Counted from the stretch's first letter, positions 51,734 through 60,638 are shown. The stretch is 64,000 nt of DNA from Desulfosporosinus orientis DSM 765 (GCF_000235605.1 NC_016584.1:1910001-1974000), one strand, 5' to 3'. The notes: generated from the letters alone by a model not told the origin. Program-made: numbers and translations.

Positions 51734-53014
51734 TTAGACATTACCAGTGAATGTAAGGTAAAGAAGAACCGCATTTAAGCTGACAATAACACAGGTAATT
51801 GCCCAACCAACAACCTTCGTTAGTGGTTTATTAACTAATTCACCCATCAGGTCTTTACGATTAGTAATTAGTAACATGGGAATAATCGCAAACGGCAAGG
51901 CAAAACTTAAGGCGACCTGGCTAATAATAAGCGCCTTCATAGGGTTAATTCCAAGACCTATGATGATCAAAGCAGGAGCCATGGTGATTAGGCGTCGAAG
52001 ATTCAAGGGAATATTTAAACCCACAAAGCCCTTCATAATCGTTTGACCTGCTAACGTTCCGACAGCAGAAGAAGATAGTCCAGAGGCTAGAAGGGCAATC
52101 CCAAAAGCGCCGCTGGAAAAGGAACCGACCAGCGGGGAGAGGGATTGGTGAGCCTGTTCAATCGTATCCACCACCATGCCATTGCGATAAAAGACTGCCG
52201 CAGACACAATCACCATAGCGGCATTGACAATGAAAGCAATGTTCATGGCTACAGCAATATCGATGCGTTCTAAACGCAAGTGCTTGCGTTTTTGTTCAGG
52301 ATTTAAATCTTTATTTCTGGCCTGGACGAGTTGGGAATGCAAGTAAATCACATGGGGCATTACCGTTGCTCCGAGCATGCCTACGGCAATGAGCACGGCT
52401 TCGCCATTGGGGAGAGAGGGAATTAAGGTGTGCAGTCCTACTGCACTCCAATCGGGTTTGGCTAAAAAGAGTTCCATGGAATACGCTATACAAATGACGG
52501 CAACCAGCCCGCCAATAACGGCCTCGACAACACGTTGTCCGTACTTCTCCAGGTAAACAATAAGAAAGGTGATAACCCCTGTAAGTAAGCCCGCATAGAT
52601 CATGGGAATGTGAAAGAGTAAGTAAAATCCTAAAGTCCCTCCAAGAAATTCGGCTAAATCCGTCGCCATCGCAGCGAGTTCTGCTTCGATCCAGAAAAAG
52701 ATGTTCAACTTGTGCGGATAGACCTTGGCACACATTTCAGGGAGGTTACGCCCTGTTGCGATTCCCAGTTTTGCTGACATTCCCTGAAGGAAAATCGCCA
52801 TTAAGTTACTCCATAAAATCACCCACACCAAATTGTAATTGAAGATGGACCCACCGCTGATATTCGTGGCAAAGTTGCCAGGGTCAATATAAGCTACACT
52901 GACAATAAACGCAGGACCAAAAAATCTAAGCATGGATCTAGTTCTTGTTTTCCAACTATCTTTCACAGAGGGCAGGGGCATAGCAAGGCTACGCGGCATA
53001 TTAACGTCGCTCAT
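51734..53014 (-). CDS. mntH: Nramp-family Mn2+/Fe2+ transporter
   Basis: The 426-residue protein has about 11 membrane segments and both Nramp hallmarks. VAYIDPGNFATNISGG has the metal-coordinating DPGN, and VMPHVIYLHSQLVQA has the MPH motif. It imports divalent metal with protons. I start it at MSDVNMPRS (53014), which has GAGGAGG upstream, not 53113. No iron- or manganese-regulator dyad was recognised upstream. The remaining 53015-53586 holds only hairpins. Confidence 0.92.
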   Translation of the reverse strand: MSDVNMPRSLAMPLPSVKDSWKTRTRSMLRFFGPAFIVSVAYIDPGNFATNISGGSIFNYNLVWVILWSNLMAIFLQGMSAKLGIATGRNLPEMCAKVYPHKLNIFFWIEAELAAMATDLAEFLGGTLGFYLLFHIPMIYAGLLTGVITFLIVYLEKYGQRVVEAVIGGLVAVICIAYSMELFLAKPDWSAVGLHTLIPSLPNGEAVLIAVGMLGATVMPHVIYLHSQLVQARNKDLNPEQKRKHLRLERIDIAVAMNIAFIVNAAMVIVSAAVFYRNGMVVDTIEQAHQSLSPLVGSFSSGAFGIALLASGLSSSAVGTLAGQTIMKGFVGLNIPLNLRRLITMAPALIIIGLGINPMKALIISQVALSFALPFAIIPMLLITNRKDLMGELVNKPLTKVVGWAITCVIVSLNAVLLYLTFTGNV

Positions 53015-53166
53015 TTCATTTCCTCCTCGGTAACTTAACTTTTGTTTTTTATGGGTAAAACAACGGTTCTCGTCGTAGGGATCAAATTGGCTAAAATTAA
53101 CAGTCATTTTCATTAACAGTCAGCATATGATTTTCTTGAATAATATTTTTTTGGGAATCAATCATT

Positions 53167-53199
53167 AGCATCACCCGCCAAGGTGGTGCTCTTTTTTTT
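53167..53199 (+). terminator. Orphan intrinsic terminator, plus strand
   Basis: AGCATCACC (53167-53175) pairs with GGTGGTGCT (53182-53190), with one G-U pair, and is followed by CTTTTTTTT. The nearest plus-strand gene ends 1.5 kb earlier, so it probably served a gene lost from this place. A second hairpin, GGGTTAAGA/TCTTAACCC, is at 53425-53450. Confidence 0.65.
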
Positions 53200-53543
53200 G
53201 CCACAAAGGATTGTTTAAATAAGCACACTTATGTAGCAACTTAAAGCTGTTAACCACCACCTGCTTTCTAAATCTTTGCCTTGGCTAACATTCGGAGAAA
53301 ATAATGGGGTTAGCAACTTAATCAGTGAATTCTAAAAACATCTTATGGAGAATTACTATTTTTGCTACTAAAGTTCTTTGGGATATGATGGTAATATTTG
53401 GAGAAGTTTAAGTTAAAAAGAAAAGGGTTAAGACCTGTTGATCTTAACCCTCATAAAGAATTATGCATTGAGCTTTATTCTAAATTTGGCATCTGTAGGA
53501 TGATGGGAATAAATGGATTATAATAAAATATGTGGTTATGAGT

Positions 53544-53583
53544 ATTAATTAAGTCCCTACCATTTGGCAGGGACTTAATTAAT
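53544..53583 (-). terminator. Terminator of the PPOX-family gene
   Basis: Perfect 15-bp arms (53544-53558 and 53569-53583), with AAGTCCCT in the inner part, enclose a 10-base loop. The stem begins 3 bases after the gene's stop on the minus strand. Confidence 0.6.
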
Positions 53584-53586
53584 AAT

Positions 53587-53964
53587 TTAAATTCCTTGTT
53601 TTGCAGATGTAACAGTAATCTCTAATACTCTGCTTAAAAATGAGAATTTTTCTTTCATCATATCATACTCTGGACCAGATTCCAGATATTTAGCAGTTCC
53701 TTCTATAACAAAGCCTGTTCCTTGATAATCTTTGTAGCCTAATACTTCTTTGCTACCTAAAGCCATCTTGATTTTATTATTGGCATTTACATTTTTTTCT
53801 GTTTTGCGGAATCCATATGCTGGAATTAATATCCTTTCATCATCTGTAACGACCAAATACGTATTCCAAGTGTTAGCAATGTGTGGTTCAGGTGAATCTC
53901 CCCATGATACCACGGTAACTACGCCTTCATGATTTAATACATCATGAAATTTTTCCGTAAGCAT
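53587..53964 (-). CDS. Pyridoxamine 5'-phosphate oxidase-family protein
   Basis: The 125-residue split-barrel flavoprotein-like product begins MLTEKFHDVLNHEGVVTVVS. Its conserved segments are HIANTWNTYLVVTDDERILI and KIKMALGSKEVLGYKDYQGT. Proteins of this family bind FMN or F420 or related cofactors. ATG 53964 has AGGGGGATATTTA upstream; 53997 is less likely. It is divergent from the Rrf2 gene and shares with it two dyads centred on TTATCTATAAT, so the Rrf2 protein probably controls it. Confidence 0.85.
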   Translation of the reverse strand: MLTEKFHDVLNHEGVVTVVSWGDSPEPHIANTWNTYLVVTDDERILIPAYGFRKTEKNVNANNKIKMALGSKEVLGYKDYQGTGFVIEGTAKYLESGPEYDMMKEKFSFLSRVLEITVTSAKQGI

Positions 53965-54043
53965 TTCTAAATATCCCCCTTGTATTAAATAATACACGTT
54001 ATCTATTTTAGACTACAAGCAAAGAATTTATTACTTTTAAGTA

Positions 54044-54140
54044 TATTATAGATAACTGTTATCTATAATATATTATACCTTTATCTTTTTGAAAGTCAAT
54101 AATAAAAAGAATATTGTAGATAAATAATATCTATAATATT
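54044..54140. promoter_or_regulatory. Two TTATCTATAAT dyads between PPOX and rrf2 genes
   Basis: TATTATAGATAAC and its exact complement flank one base (54044-54070). A second, imperfect dyad AATATTGTAGAT/ATCTATAATATT lies at 54110-54140. A half site is at 54000 near the PPOX start. The pattern fits operators of the divergently encoded Rrf2 regulator. Confidence 0.7.
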
Positions 54141-54205
54141 GCCAAACAGGTATTTGAATTGATATTATTATTACTATAAAATCGCTTTGGGGAGGTTGGT
54201 TTTCA

Positions 54206-54715
54206 TTGCAGTTTTCTATAGGTGTTGAGTACGCATTGCATTGTTTATTATATATGGTAGATATTCCGTCAGGAAAATCTATCGGAATTAAGGATTTAGC
54301 CAGATATCAAGGAGTGTCAGAAAGTTATCTATCAAAAGTATATACAAAGCTAAGAAAATCAGGCATTGTAAAGTCAATTCCAGGTGTAAATGGAGGATAT
54401 GGTTTAGCCCGTAATCCTGAAAACATTACATTTTGGGATATAGTTGAAGCAGTAGAAGGGAGTTCATCGTTATTTCAATGTACAGAAATTAGACAAAATG
54501 AGCTCTTATTAGATAAGGATAATTTACCTGATACGCATACAAAATGTCCTTGTTTGATAAAAGTTGTAATGCTAGAAGCAGAGGACCAGATGAGACAGTA
54601 CCTACAGAATAAGACTTTAGGATGGTTACATGAGCAAGTAAAGAATAAGATTCCTGAGGAACATTCAAAAAAGACGATTGAATGGTTTAACGATATTAAG
54701 TCAAGGCAAGTTTAA
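54206..54715 (+). CDS. Rrf2-family transcriptional regulator
   Basis: The 169-residue protein has the Rrf2 winged helix (FSIGVEYALHCLLYMVDIPS, then GVSESYLSKVYTKLRKSGIV and GVNGGYGLARNPENIT). Cys residues in LFQCTEI and TKCPCLIKV lie in the usual sensory region, but the spacing differs from the IscR iron-sulfur set. A nitrosative- or redox-sensing role is possible. The start is TTG, 10 bases after GGGGAGG. It probably represses itself and the divergent PPOX gene. Confidence 0.88.
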   Translation: MQFSIGVEYALHCLLYMVDIPSGKSIGIKDLARYQGVSESYLSKVYTKLRKSGIVKSIPGVNGGYGLARNPENITFWDIVEAVEGSSSLFQCTEIRQNELLLDKDNLPDTHTKCPCLIKVVMLEAEDQMRQYLQNKTLGWLHEQVKNKIPEEHSKKTIEWFNDIKSRQV

Positions 54716-54882
54716 GAAGCTCAGAAACAGAACTCATTATGACGTGCGTAATTGAAATGTTTCGTAAATGTCCAGACCGGTTAATGCGTACCTTTCTTAA
54801 ATAGCGTCATAAGGCATGTTCCACTAATTCTTAAACTGTGACGCATCATTGGTAACATTACGTCTTAAAGTGGAGGATGAAA

Positions 54883-55075
54883 ATGAATTTATTTGAGATT
54901 CAAGGTTTAATAAAAAAGTTCACTAAAGATAAAAATATGAATTCGTCAGTCAGTGTTAGAATTATAGATTTGACTTCAGAAGTAGGCGAACTATCAAAAG
55001 AAGTTTTAAAAGGTACTAATTACGGAAACAAAGAATTTGAGAAAACAGAAGAATGGAGTAGTGAAATTGGAGATG
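54883..55075 (+). pseudogene. MazG-like gene, 5' part, interrupted by IS21
   Basis: The first 64 codons, MNLFEIQGLIKKFTKDKNMN through SEVGELSKEVLKGT to EIGD, match MazG-type nucleotide pyrophosphohydrolases, with the acidic EVGELSKE metal motif. GGAGG lies 6 bases before ATG 54883. The reading frame breaks at GATG 55072-55075, where the IS21 element begins. It continues at 57249 in frame. Confidence 0.85.
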
Positions 55076-55165
55076 TGAAAAGAACGATGCTAAAATACCC
55101 ATAATAAACGGTTGAAAATTCCCCACAATCAACGTACTCTTCTCCACAGGAGGAGAGACAATCAA

Positions 55166-56407
55166 ATGGTACAAAGTGAGGAATTTTTTATGATCAGAGA
55201 CTTAAAAAGCAAAGGAATGAATATTACTCAGATTGCACGAGAATTAGACTTAGACCGAAAAACGGTCACTAAATGGCTTAAAAGTGATCAACTCCCGGCC
55301 TATCGTAAGAAAGTACAACGTGAAAGTAAGCTGGAGAATCACAAAGCCTACATCATCGAGAGAATGAACGAAGGATGCGTCAATGCCATGGTCTTATTTG
55401 ATGAAATCAAAGCCATGGGCTACCAGGGCCGGCTAACCATTCTCAGGGATTTTATGAAACCCTATCGTGAGCAAGTAAGAGGTAAAGCCTCCATGCGCTT
55501 TGAGACTCCACCAGGCAAGCAAGCTCAAGTTGACTGGGGAGAATTCAAGCTTCTGAAAGACGATGGAACTTTCGTCAAGGTTCATGCCTTCATCATGATC
55601 ATGGGACACTCCCGGAAACAATATGTTGAGTTTACTGAGAACGAGCGCATTGACACACTTATCGGTTGTCATGAACGAGCCTTTGCCTTCTTTAACGGGG
55701 TACCGGAAACCATCCTGTATGACAACATGAAAACCGTCGTCAAACATAGCCATCAAACTGGCACTAATCAGTGGAATAACCAATTTTTAAGCTTTGCCCG
55801 GCATCAAGATTTCAGTCCAGTGCGCTGCCGTCCCTATCGTCCCCGCACCAAAGGCAAGGTAGAAAACGGTGTTAAGTATCTGCGCAGGAACTTTTGGCCA
55901 AGAATTAAGACAATATCCAGTCTGGCTGATTTAAATGAAGCCGTAAAGTTCTGGTTGGATACGGTCTGCAATGTCCGGCTGCATCAGACAACCCGTGAAA
56001 TCCCAGCAGAAGCATTCATACGAGAAACGTTAAAACCTGTCAATCCAGAAGCATTCCTGCTTTATGATATACAATACCGCAAAGTCATGAACGATTGTAC
56101 CATCAGTTACAAAGCGAATTTCTACTCGGTTCCTTACCGTTTCGTGGGAAAGCGGGTTAGAATTCGAGATTTAAACAACGGACATCTGGAGATCTATGAT
56201 GAAAACGGCATCTGCATTGCATCCCACGTGAAGCTTTCAGGCAAACACCACTTCCAGCGCAATAAAAAACACTTTGAGGGTTTAACAACATGGTCTCAGA
56301 AGAAAGTTGCCGCCACAGCACCCATTCTAAGCCACAAACAACCACCCAAAGTGTATCAAAGACCCCTTAAGGTCTATGAATCGCTGATCAACGAGGTGAC
56401 ACAATGA
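55166..56407 (+). CDS. istA: IS21 transposase IstA
   Basis: The 413-residue DDE transposase has an N-terminal helix-turn-helix (GMNITQIARELDLDRKTVTK), the DDE core with AQVDWGEFKLL, ETILYDNMKTVVKH and GKVENGVKYLRRNF, and a C-terminal region with NDCTISYKANFYSVPYRF. I start it at MVQSEEFF (55166), which has GGAGGAGAGAC upstream. It overlaps istB by four bases. Confidence 0.95.
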   Translation: MVQSEEFFMIRDLKSKGMNITQIARELDLDRKTVTKWLKSDQLPAYRKKVQRESKLENHKAYIIERMNEGCVNAMVLFDEIKAMGYQGRLTILRDFMKPYREQVRGKASMRFETPPGKQAQVDWGEFKLLKDDGTFVKVHAFIMIMGHSRKQYVEFTENERIDTLIGCHERAFAFFNGVPETILYDNMKTVVKHSHQTGTNQWNNQFLSFARHQDFSPVRCRPYRPRTKGKVENGVKYLRRNFWPRIKTISSLADLNEAVKFWLDTVCNVRLHQTTREIPAEAFIRETLKPVNPEAFLLYDIQYRKVMNDCTISYKANFYSVPYRFVGKRVRIRDLNNGHLEIYDENGICIASHVKLSGKHHFQRNKKHFEGLTTWSQKKVAATAPILSHKQPPKVYQRPLKVYESLINEVTQ

Positions 56408-57183
56408 TTCAGGAACGTTTAAATCAGGCTTGTGAAATTCTCGGCCTGATCCATATGAACGCTGTGTATGACCACCACGCAGAAGAAGCTTCTAAAGGTA
56501 GTATATCTTATCTAGAATTTCTGGACAAGTTGTTATGGGCTGAGATTGAAGCTAAGCGCGACCGGGCTGCCAAGGCTAACATGAAACTGGCGAAACTTCC
56601 CTATGTAAAAACACTGGAACAATTCGACTTTGATTTTCAGCCTAGTGCTAACGCTCGAAAGATCAATGAACTGAAAACCCTAGGCTTTGTAGCCCGCGCT
56701 GAAAATGTAGTATTCCTCGGGCCGCCAGGTGTAGGCAAAACCCATCTGGCGGTAGGCCTTGCGGTTGAAGCGATTAAAAACGGTTATACGGCTTACTTTC
56801 TAAGCGCCCATGAGCTGATTGCAATGATTAAGGAGAACATCATCTCCGGGCGGATTCACCGCAAGATTAAAACTCTATGTAAACCCGGCATCTTGATCAT
56901 CGATGAAGTTGGGTATGCAGGAATGGATGATGAAACGGCGCATTATTTCTTTCAGATCATCTCTAGCCGTTACGAAAAGGGATCGATTATCCTAACTTCG
57001 AATAAATCATACGGAGAATGGGGAGATGTATTTGGTGATAATATCGTCGCAACGGCGATTCTTGACCGCCTATTACACCACTCTACGACCATTAATATTA
57101 AGGGAGATAGCTACAGGGTGAAAGAAAAGAAAAAAGCAGGTTTTTATGATCCCAGTAAATTGGAGTTCACTCCGACCGACTAG
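56404..57183 (+). CDS. istB: IS21 helper ATPase IstB
   Basis: The 259-residue AAA+ ATPase assists IstA in target choice. It has Walker A GPPGVGKTHLAV, Walker B GILIIDEVGYAG and sensor IILTSNKSYGEWGD. The length is normal for the family. Translation is coupled to istA through ATGA. Confidence 0.95.
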   Translation: MIQERLNQACEILGLIHMNAVYDHHAEEASKGSISYLEFLDKLLWAEIEAKRDRAAKANMKLAKLPYVKTLEQFDFDFQPSANARKINELKTLGFVARAENVVFLGPPGVGKTHLAVGLAVEAIKNGYTAYFLSAHELIAMIKENIISGRIHRKIKTLCKPGILIIDEVGYAGMDDETAHYFFQIISSRYEKGSIILTSNKSYGEWGDVFGDNIVATAILDRLLHHSTTINIKGDSYRVKEKKKAGFYDPSKLEFTPTD

Positions 57184-57248
57184 TAAACAGCTAATTGGGG
57201 AATTTTCAACCGTTGTTTTTGAGGAATTTTGAACTGGGGTTGACAGAT

Positions 57249-57374
57249 GTGTTATTCTCTCTAATTTGTATTGCAAATCAGACGGAAACCAATTTAGAGG
57301 ATTGCCTAAAGTATGTACTTGGCAAATATGAAAAGAGGTTTACTAACAAAAGAGATTTAGGCTCTGGAAGATAA
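57249..57374 (+). pseudogene. MazG-like gene, 3' part
   Basis: Starting from the duplicated GATG, this frame encodes VLFSLICIANQTETNLEDCL and continues KYVLGKYEKRFTNKRDLGSGR to TAA 57372-57374. KYEKRF is a MazG tail signature. Joined to the 5' part without the IS it gives an intact 105-residue protein. A terminator hairpin, AGAGCTGCCATA/TATGGCAGCTCT, follows at 57457-57485. Confidence 0.85.
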
Positions 57375-57456
57375 CAACAGTTGTACGATATTTTTTATAT
57401 AGCGCAAAAGTCAAGTTCTACTAATTCTTATTTCGTACCTCGTAAAATAAAATTCG

Positions 57457-57487
57457 AGAGCTGCCATATACCTTATGGCAGCTCTTT
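57457..57487 (+). terminator. Terminator of the interrupted MazG gene
   Basis: AGAGCTGCCATA (57457-57468) and its exact complement (57474-57485) surround a 5-base loop and are followed by TT. It lies 82 bases past the MazG stop. Confidence 0.65.
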
Positions 57488-57586
57488 CCAACTTTAGGTA
57501 TCGGACTCTAAGAAAGATGGAGGTAAATATTCCATTAATGCCGAATATAGGATATAGTGAAGCGTTCTATTGAGGAGGTGGTAGCA

Positions 57587-58189
57587 TTGTTGATAGCGGC
57601 AATCAACGGCAGCCCCAACCGGGATGGTAACACAGCCATGCTGCTTCGGGAGACCCTGTCGGCGGCTCAGAAACTGGGAGCAGAACCCCACTTAATCAAT
57701 GTGGCCGAAGCTTTGAATGATCTCGCCCAGCCTTTCTGTGATAGTTGTACCTATCCCTGCAACGCTGCCTGCGCCGAAGGCAACAAGTTAGGCGAGGCGC
57801 TCGCAATACTCAGACGGGCAGATGGACTGATCATCGGGAGTCCGGTATACTACGGCACCATTAGCGGACAGCTGGCGGCTTTCTGGGACAAAACCAATAC
57901 GCTGTGGCAGAGCAAGGCACTTCTGAATGTGGTGGGAGGAGCGGTAACGGTTGCGCAGGCTCGCTTCGGCGGCCAGGAAACTACTCTGAAGGCGATCCAT
58001 GACTTAATGCTGGTGCAGGGGATGATCATTGTCGGAGATGGGCACCGGGATTTCGACTGCGGGCATCATGGAGTCTGCGCTCAGCAGCCGTCTGGAGAAG
58101 ACGTTAATGCGATAGAACGGGCGCACATTATGGCCCGACGCATTGTGGAGGTAGCCGGAGCAACCCAATCACTTCGTTATCGGTCATGA
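57587..58189 (+). CDS. NADPH-dependent FMN reductase family protein
   Basis: The 200-residue flavodoxin-like protein has the flavin-phosphate loop AAINGSPNRDGNTAMLL, the Cys cluster FCDSCTYPCNAACAEG and the flavin-contact segment GLIIGSPVYYGTISGQLAAF. The probable start is TTG 57587, eight bases after AGGAGG. It may reduce quinones, nitro compounds or metals. It is monocistronic. Confidence 0.88.
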   Translation: MLIAAINGSPNRDGNTAMLLRETLSAAQKLGAEPHLINVAEALNDLAQPFCDSCTYPCNAACAEGNKLGEALAILRRADGLIIGSPVYYGTISGQLAAFWDKTNTLWQSKALLNVVGGAVTVAQARFGGQETTLKAIHDLMLVQGMIIVGDGHRDFDCGHHGVCAQQPSGEDVNAIERAHIMARRIVEVAGATQSLRYRS

Positions 58190-58236
58190 GAGAAATATAA
58201 TTGGCTTGAGTATGTATTTTCTCAAACCTTTATAAC

Positions 58237-58620
58237 TCAGGTATTCTTTCGGGCTATCATTTCTATTTCAACTTGTGCACCTAGAGGAAGGGATGCCACG
58301 CCAATAGTTGTACGAGCAGGATATGGTTCGGAAAATTGTTTTGAATAAACTTGATTCATGGCTGCGAAGTTATTCATATCAGTTAAGAATACATTAACTT
58401 TTTCAACGTTGTCAGAGGTTAAACCGGATGCCTCCAATACATTGAAAAGATTTTTAAAACATTGCTTTGTTTGTTCAACAATATCACCCTCTACTAGCTT
58501 TCCAGTCTGTGAGTCTATAGGGGTTTGTCCGGATAAAAATACTAAATCTCCTGATTCAATTGCATGTGAGTATGGTCCAACAGCAACAGCTCCAGATGCA
58601 CTAAAAGCCTTTCTTACCAT
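58237..58620 (-). CDS. ridA: RidA-family enamine/imine deaminase
   Basis: The 127-residue product has the RidA signature near the end: EPYPARTTIGVASLPLGAQV, with the active-site Arg. An early GPYSHAIESGDLVFLSGQTP also fits. The family removes reactive 2-aminoacrylate and related enamines made by PLP enzymes. GGAGGAG precedes ATG 58620. A hairpin TTGGCTACCAT/ATGGTAGCCAA lies upstream at 58703-58732. The function is assigned with confidence; the regulation is unknown. Confidence 0.93.
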   Translation of the reverse strand: MVRKAFSASGAVAVGPYSHAIESGDLVFLSGQTPIDSQTGKLVEGDIVEQTKQCFKNLFNVLEASGLTSDNVEKVNVFLTDMNNFAAMNQVYSKQFSEPYPARTTIGVASLPLGAQVEIEMIARKNT

Positions 58621-58702
58621 GTAAAACTCCTCCTTCAAATATAAGGGAATAACTTATAACAAAATTGTAGAATGTATTCTTTATATCATCAAGAAAAAAT
58701 AT

Positions 58703-58732
58703 TGGCTACCATCATCTTAATGGTAGCCAATT
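58703..58732 (-). terminator. Hairpin with minus-strand T-run upstream of ridA
   Basis: TTGGCTACCAT and ATGGTAGCCAA form an 11-bp stem. On the minus strand TATTTTTTC follows it. No minus-strand gene lies upstream, so it is either an orphan terminator or an attenuator in the ridA leader. Confidence 0.45.
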
Positions 58733-58826
58733 AACTGTTAGAATATGACGCCTAGTCTCAAGAGATATTTGCAATAATTTGAAAAAAGGGCTCTTTTAAC
58801 GTTTGTAAGCCAACAGCCAACCCCTT

Positions 58827-58855
58827 ATCGGGAAAGTAGGGGAGAGACTGTAAGG
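58827..58855 (+). repeat. DUF3102 3'-end remnant, copy C
   Basis: These 29 bases match 21125-21153 with one mismatch and include the last codons and stop of DUF3102. Nothing else recognisable lies in 58856-59047. Confidence 0.8.
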
Positions 58856-59047
58856 TGCTAAGCTATCAATGTTATAAGAGGTCGGATCGTTTACAAAGAG
58901 GATATGAAGGAGGAATGTGGAAATTAATAAAGTGTGTTTTTTGAGTATTCACGGGCTATTATGAAACTTAATACCCTGTTTATTGACGCTGGCCGGTATT
59001 TGTAGAAAGTTACGGAGTAAGTATTTAAATACTCAGAGGAGAATTGA

Positions 59048-59629
59048 ATGAAAACATTATTATTTTTAGCAAAGGGATTTGAAACCATGGAATTTAGTGT
59101 CTTTGTAGATGTATTAGGATGGGCAAGACATGATTATGGATATGATGTCCAAGTTGAAACATGTGGATTTAAGAAAGAAGTTATGAGTACGTTTAATATC
59201 CCGGTAGTAGTAGATAGGACGATAGATGAGATAAATGTCGATGAATATGACGCATTGGCAATTCCTGGGGGATTTGAAGAATTTGGATTTTACGAAGAAG
59301 CATATGATGAAAAGTTTTTAGATTTGATTAGAAAATTTGATGCCAAGGGAAAGATAATTGCATCGATTTGCGTTGCAGCTTTACCATTAGGAAAAAGTGG
59401 TGTGTTGAAGAATCGTAAAGCAACAACCTACCATTTGAAAGAAGGGTACCGTCAAAAGCAACTGGCAGAATTTTTAGTGAATGTAGTTAATGAGCCTATT
59501 GTAGTAGACAAAAATATCATCACATCATACTGTCCGGAGACAGCGTCAGGAGTTGCATTTAAACTATTGGAGTTATTGACGTCTAAAGAACAGATGGAAG
59601 TAGTTAAAAAAGCCATGGGATTTTCATAA
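59048..59629 (+). CDS. DJ-1/PfpI-family protein
   Basis: The 193-residue class I glutamine-amidotransferase-like protein has the nucleophile elbow IIASICVAALPLGKSGVL, with the Cys at about residue 105, and the preceding ALAIPGGFEEFGFYEEAY that holds the conserved Glu region. YdeA/YajL-type members act in thiol or carbonyl stress. The Cys is retained, so it may be active. AGAGGAG lies before the ATG. An intrinsic terminator follows at 59653. Confidence 0.9.
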   Translation: MKTLLFLAKGFETMEFSVFVDVLGWARHDYGYDVQVETCGFKKEVMSTFNIPVVVDRTIDEINVDEYDALAIPGGFEEFGFYEEAYDEKFLDLIRKFDAKGKIIASICVAALPLGKSGVLKNRKATTYHLKEGYRQKQLAEFLVNVVNEPIVVDKNIITSYCPETASGVAFKLLELLTSKEQMEVVKKAMGFS

Positions 59630-59652
59630 AGAATAAACTATAAAACGAAACA

Positions 59653-59698
59653 AAAAAGGAACCCCTTTGGTTTAACACCGATTGAGGTTCCTTTTTAA
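59653..59698 (+). terminator. Intrinsic terminator after the DJ-1/PfpI gene
   Basis: AAAAAGGAACC (59653-59663) pairs with GGTTCCTTTTT (59686-59696), 24 bases past the stop. Confidence 0.75.
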
Positions 59699-59761
59699 TG
59701 CTTTTCGGGGATAGCGTGGCAAGTCTGCTCAAAAAGCTATTTACCTAAACATTTGCTTACT

Positions 59762-60226
59762 TTAATATTCTCCTTTAATTACAAAAAACGAGCCCCGAAT
59801 GGTTCCAGCTAGTTTAGACTTCTGTCTGGCAAACTTAAACTTTCCTTCTAGCTCCTTTGGAACTTCCATCCCTTCAGAAAGCTTAAAACCAACGGCCCGC
59901 TTCTTAGGGTCATCAACCGCATACATGACGTTGACCGCAAGACCATCCTCATAAAAGACGTAGGCCATTTTAATATTTTCCACTTGAAAACGCGAGGTTT
60001 CCAAAGGTTTGGCCGCAAACTCAATGTCACGTTCTTCTTTTAAAATTCGGTGCACGTAATCAAGGGTCTCCTGGCTTTCGCCAGCTGGTATAACTATAAA
60101 TTCATGCTTGTATTTGTTCATAAAATAACGGGCTTCATTAGCACGTAAACCAGCAAGCGCTTCTGCTGCAGGGGAAGACTCTAAACCAACTGTAGATACA
60201 TCTTTAAAATCAACAGTATAGGACAT
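59762..60226 (-). CDS. Hypothetical protein, 154 aa
   Basis: The product begins MSYTVDFKDVSTVGLESSPA and is soluble, without a signal peptide or membrane segment. KYKHEFIVIPAGESQETLDY and MAYVFYEDGLAVNVMYAVDD are its most regular parts, suggesting an alpha/beta fold. AAGGAGAGAT precedes the ATG, supporting a real gene. I do not recognise the family, and the neighbours give no clear hint. Confidence 0.65.
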   Translation of the reverse strand: MSYTVDFKDVSTVGLESSPAAEALAGLRANEARYFMNKYKHEFIVIPAGESQETLDYVHRILKEERDIEFAAKPLETSRFQVENIKMAYVFYEDGLAVNVMYAVDDPKKRAVGFKLSEGMEVPKELEGKFKFARQKSKLAGTIRGSFFVIKGEY

Positions 60227-60383
60227 TTTATCTCTCCTTTTAGGTATTTATTTCTTAACAACAGGTTAAAGTTAGGGAAGAGCCTGAAGAGTCTTAGAAG
60301 GTTTACAAGAAAGATTTTGCTTATATTGCCCTAAGTAGTTGCGATTATTCTTAAACTACAGTACCAGACAATAAATGATACCG

Positions 60384-60562
60384 TCACCTTAGGGGGTTGG
60401 ACTTATACAAAACCTGTATTGCCGCTGCTATAAAGATCATACCCATAAAAGCGGGTGCGGCATGACCAAGTGATACATAGATTTGACCTCCAATGATAGG
60501 CCCAATTATTCTTGCTAAAGCCTGAATAGATTGGCTGCCTCCTTGAATCCTTCCTTGTCCAC
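60384..60562 (-). pseudogene. MFS transporter C-terminal remnant
   Basis: On the minus strand the frame reads GQGRIQGGSQSIQALARIIG, then PIIGGQIYVSLGHAAPAFMG and a final membrane helix ending YKSNPLR. This is the C-terminal half-signature of a multidrug-type MFS transporter. The upstream nine-tenths of the gene is gone; the boundary is near 60562. Confidence 0.65.
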
Positions 60563-60583
60563 AAAAAGATAGCCGAAAAAATG

Positions 60584-60622
60584 CAGCCTATTCTCAAGAG
60601 AATTGGGCTGCTTGTGGCTTTT
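60584..60622 (-). terminator. Hairpin between MarR and MFS remnants
   Basis: CAGCCTATTCTC (60584-60595) and GAGAATTGGGCTG (60598-60610) form a slightly imperfect stem. It lies 28 bases past the MarR-like stop on the minus strand. Confidence 0.4.
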
Positions 60623-60638
60623 CATTATTTAAAATTTA

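Larger units (their letters stand above)
55076..57245 (+). mobile_element. IS21-family insertion sequence, complete
   Basis: The 2170-bp element begins TG (55076) and ends CA (57245), with GATG duplicated at 55072-55075 and 57246-57249. Related inner end repeats, AACGGTTGAAAATTCCCCA (55108-55126) and its complement near 57196-57215, fit the multiple terminal repeats of IS21. It carries overlapping istA and istB. The genes look intact, and the target gene can be rebuilt exactly, so insertion is probably recent. Confidence 0.92.
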
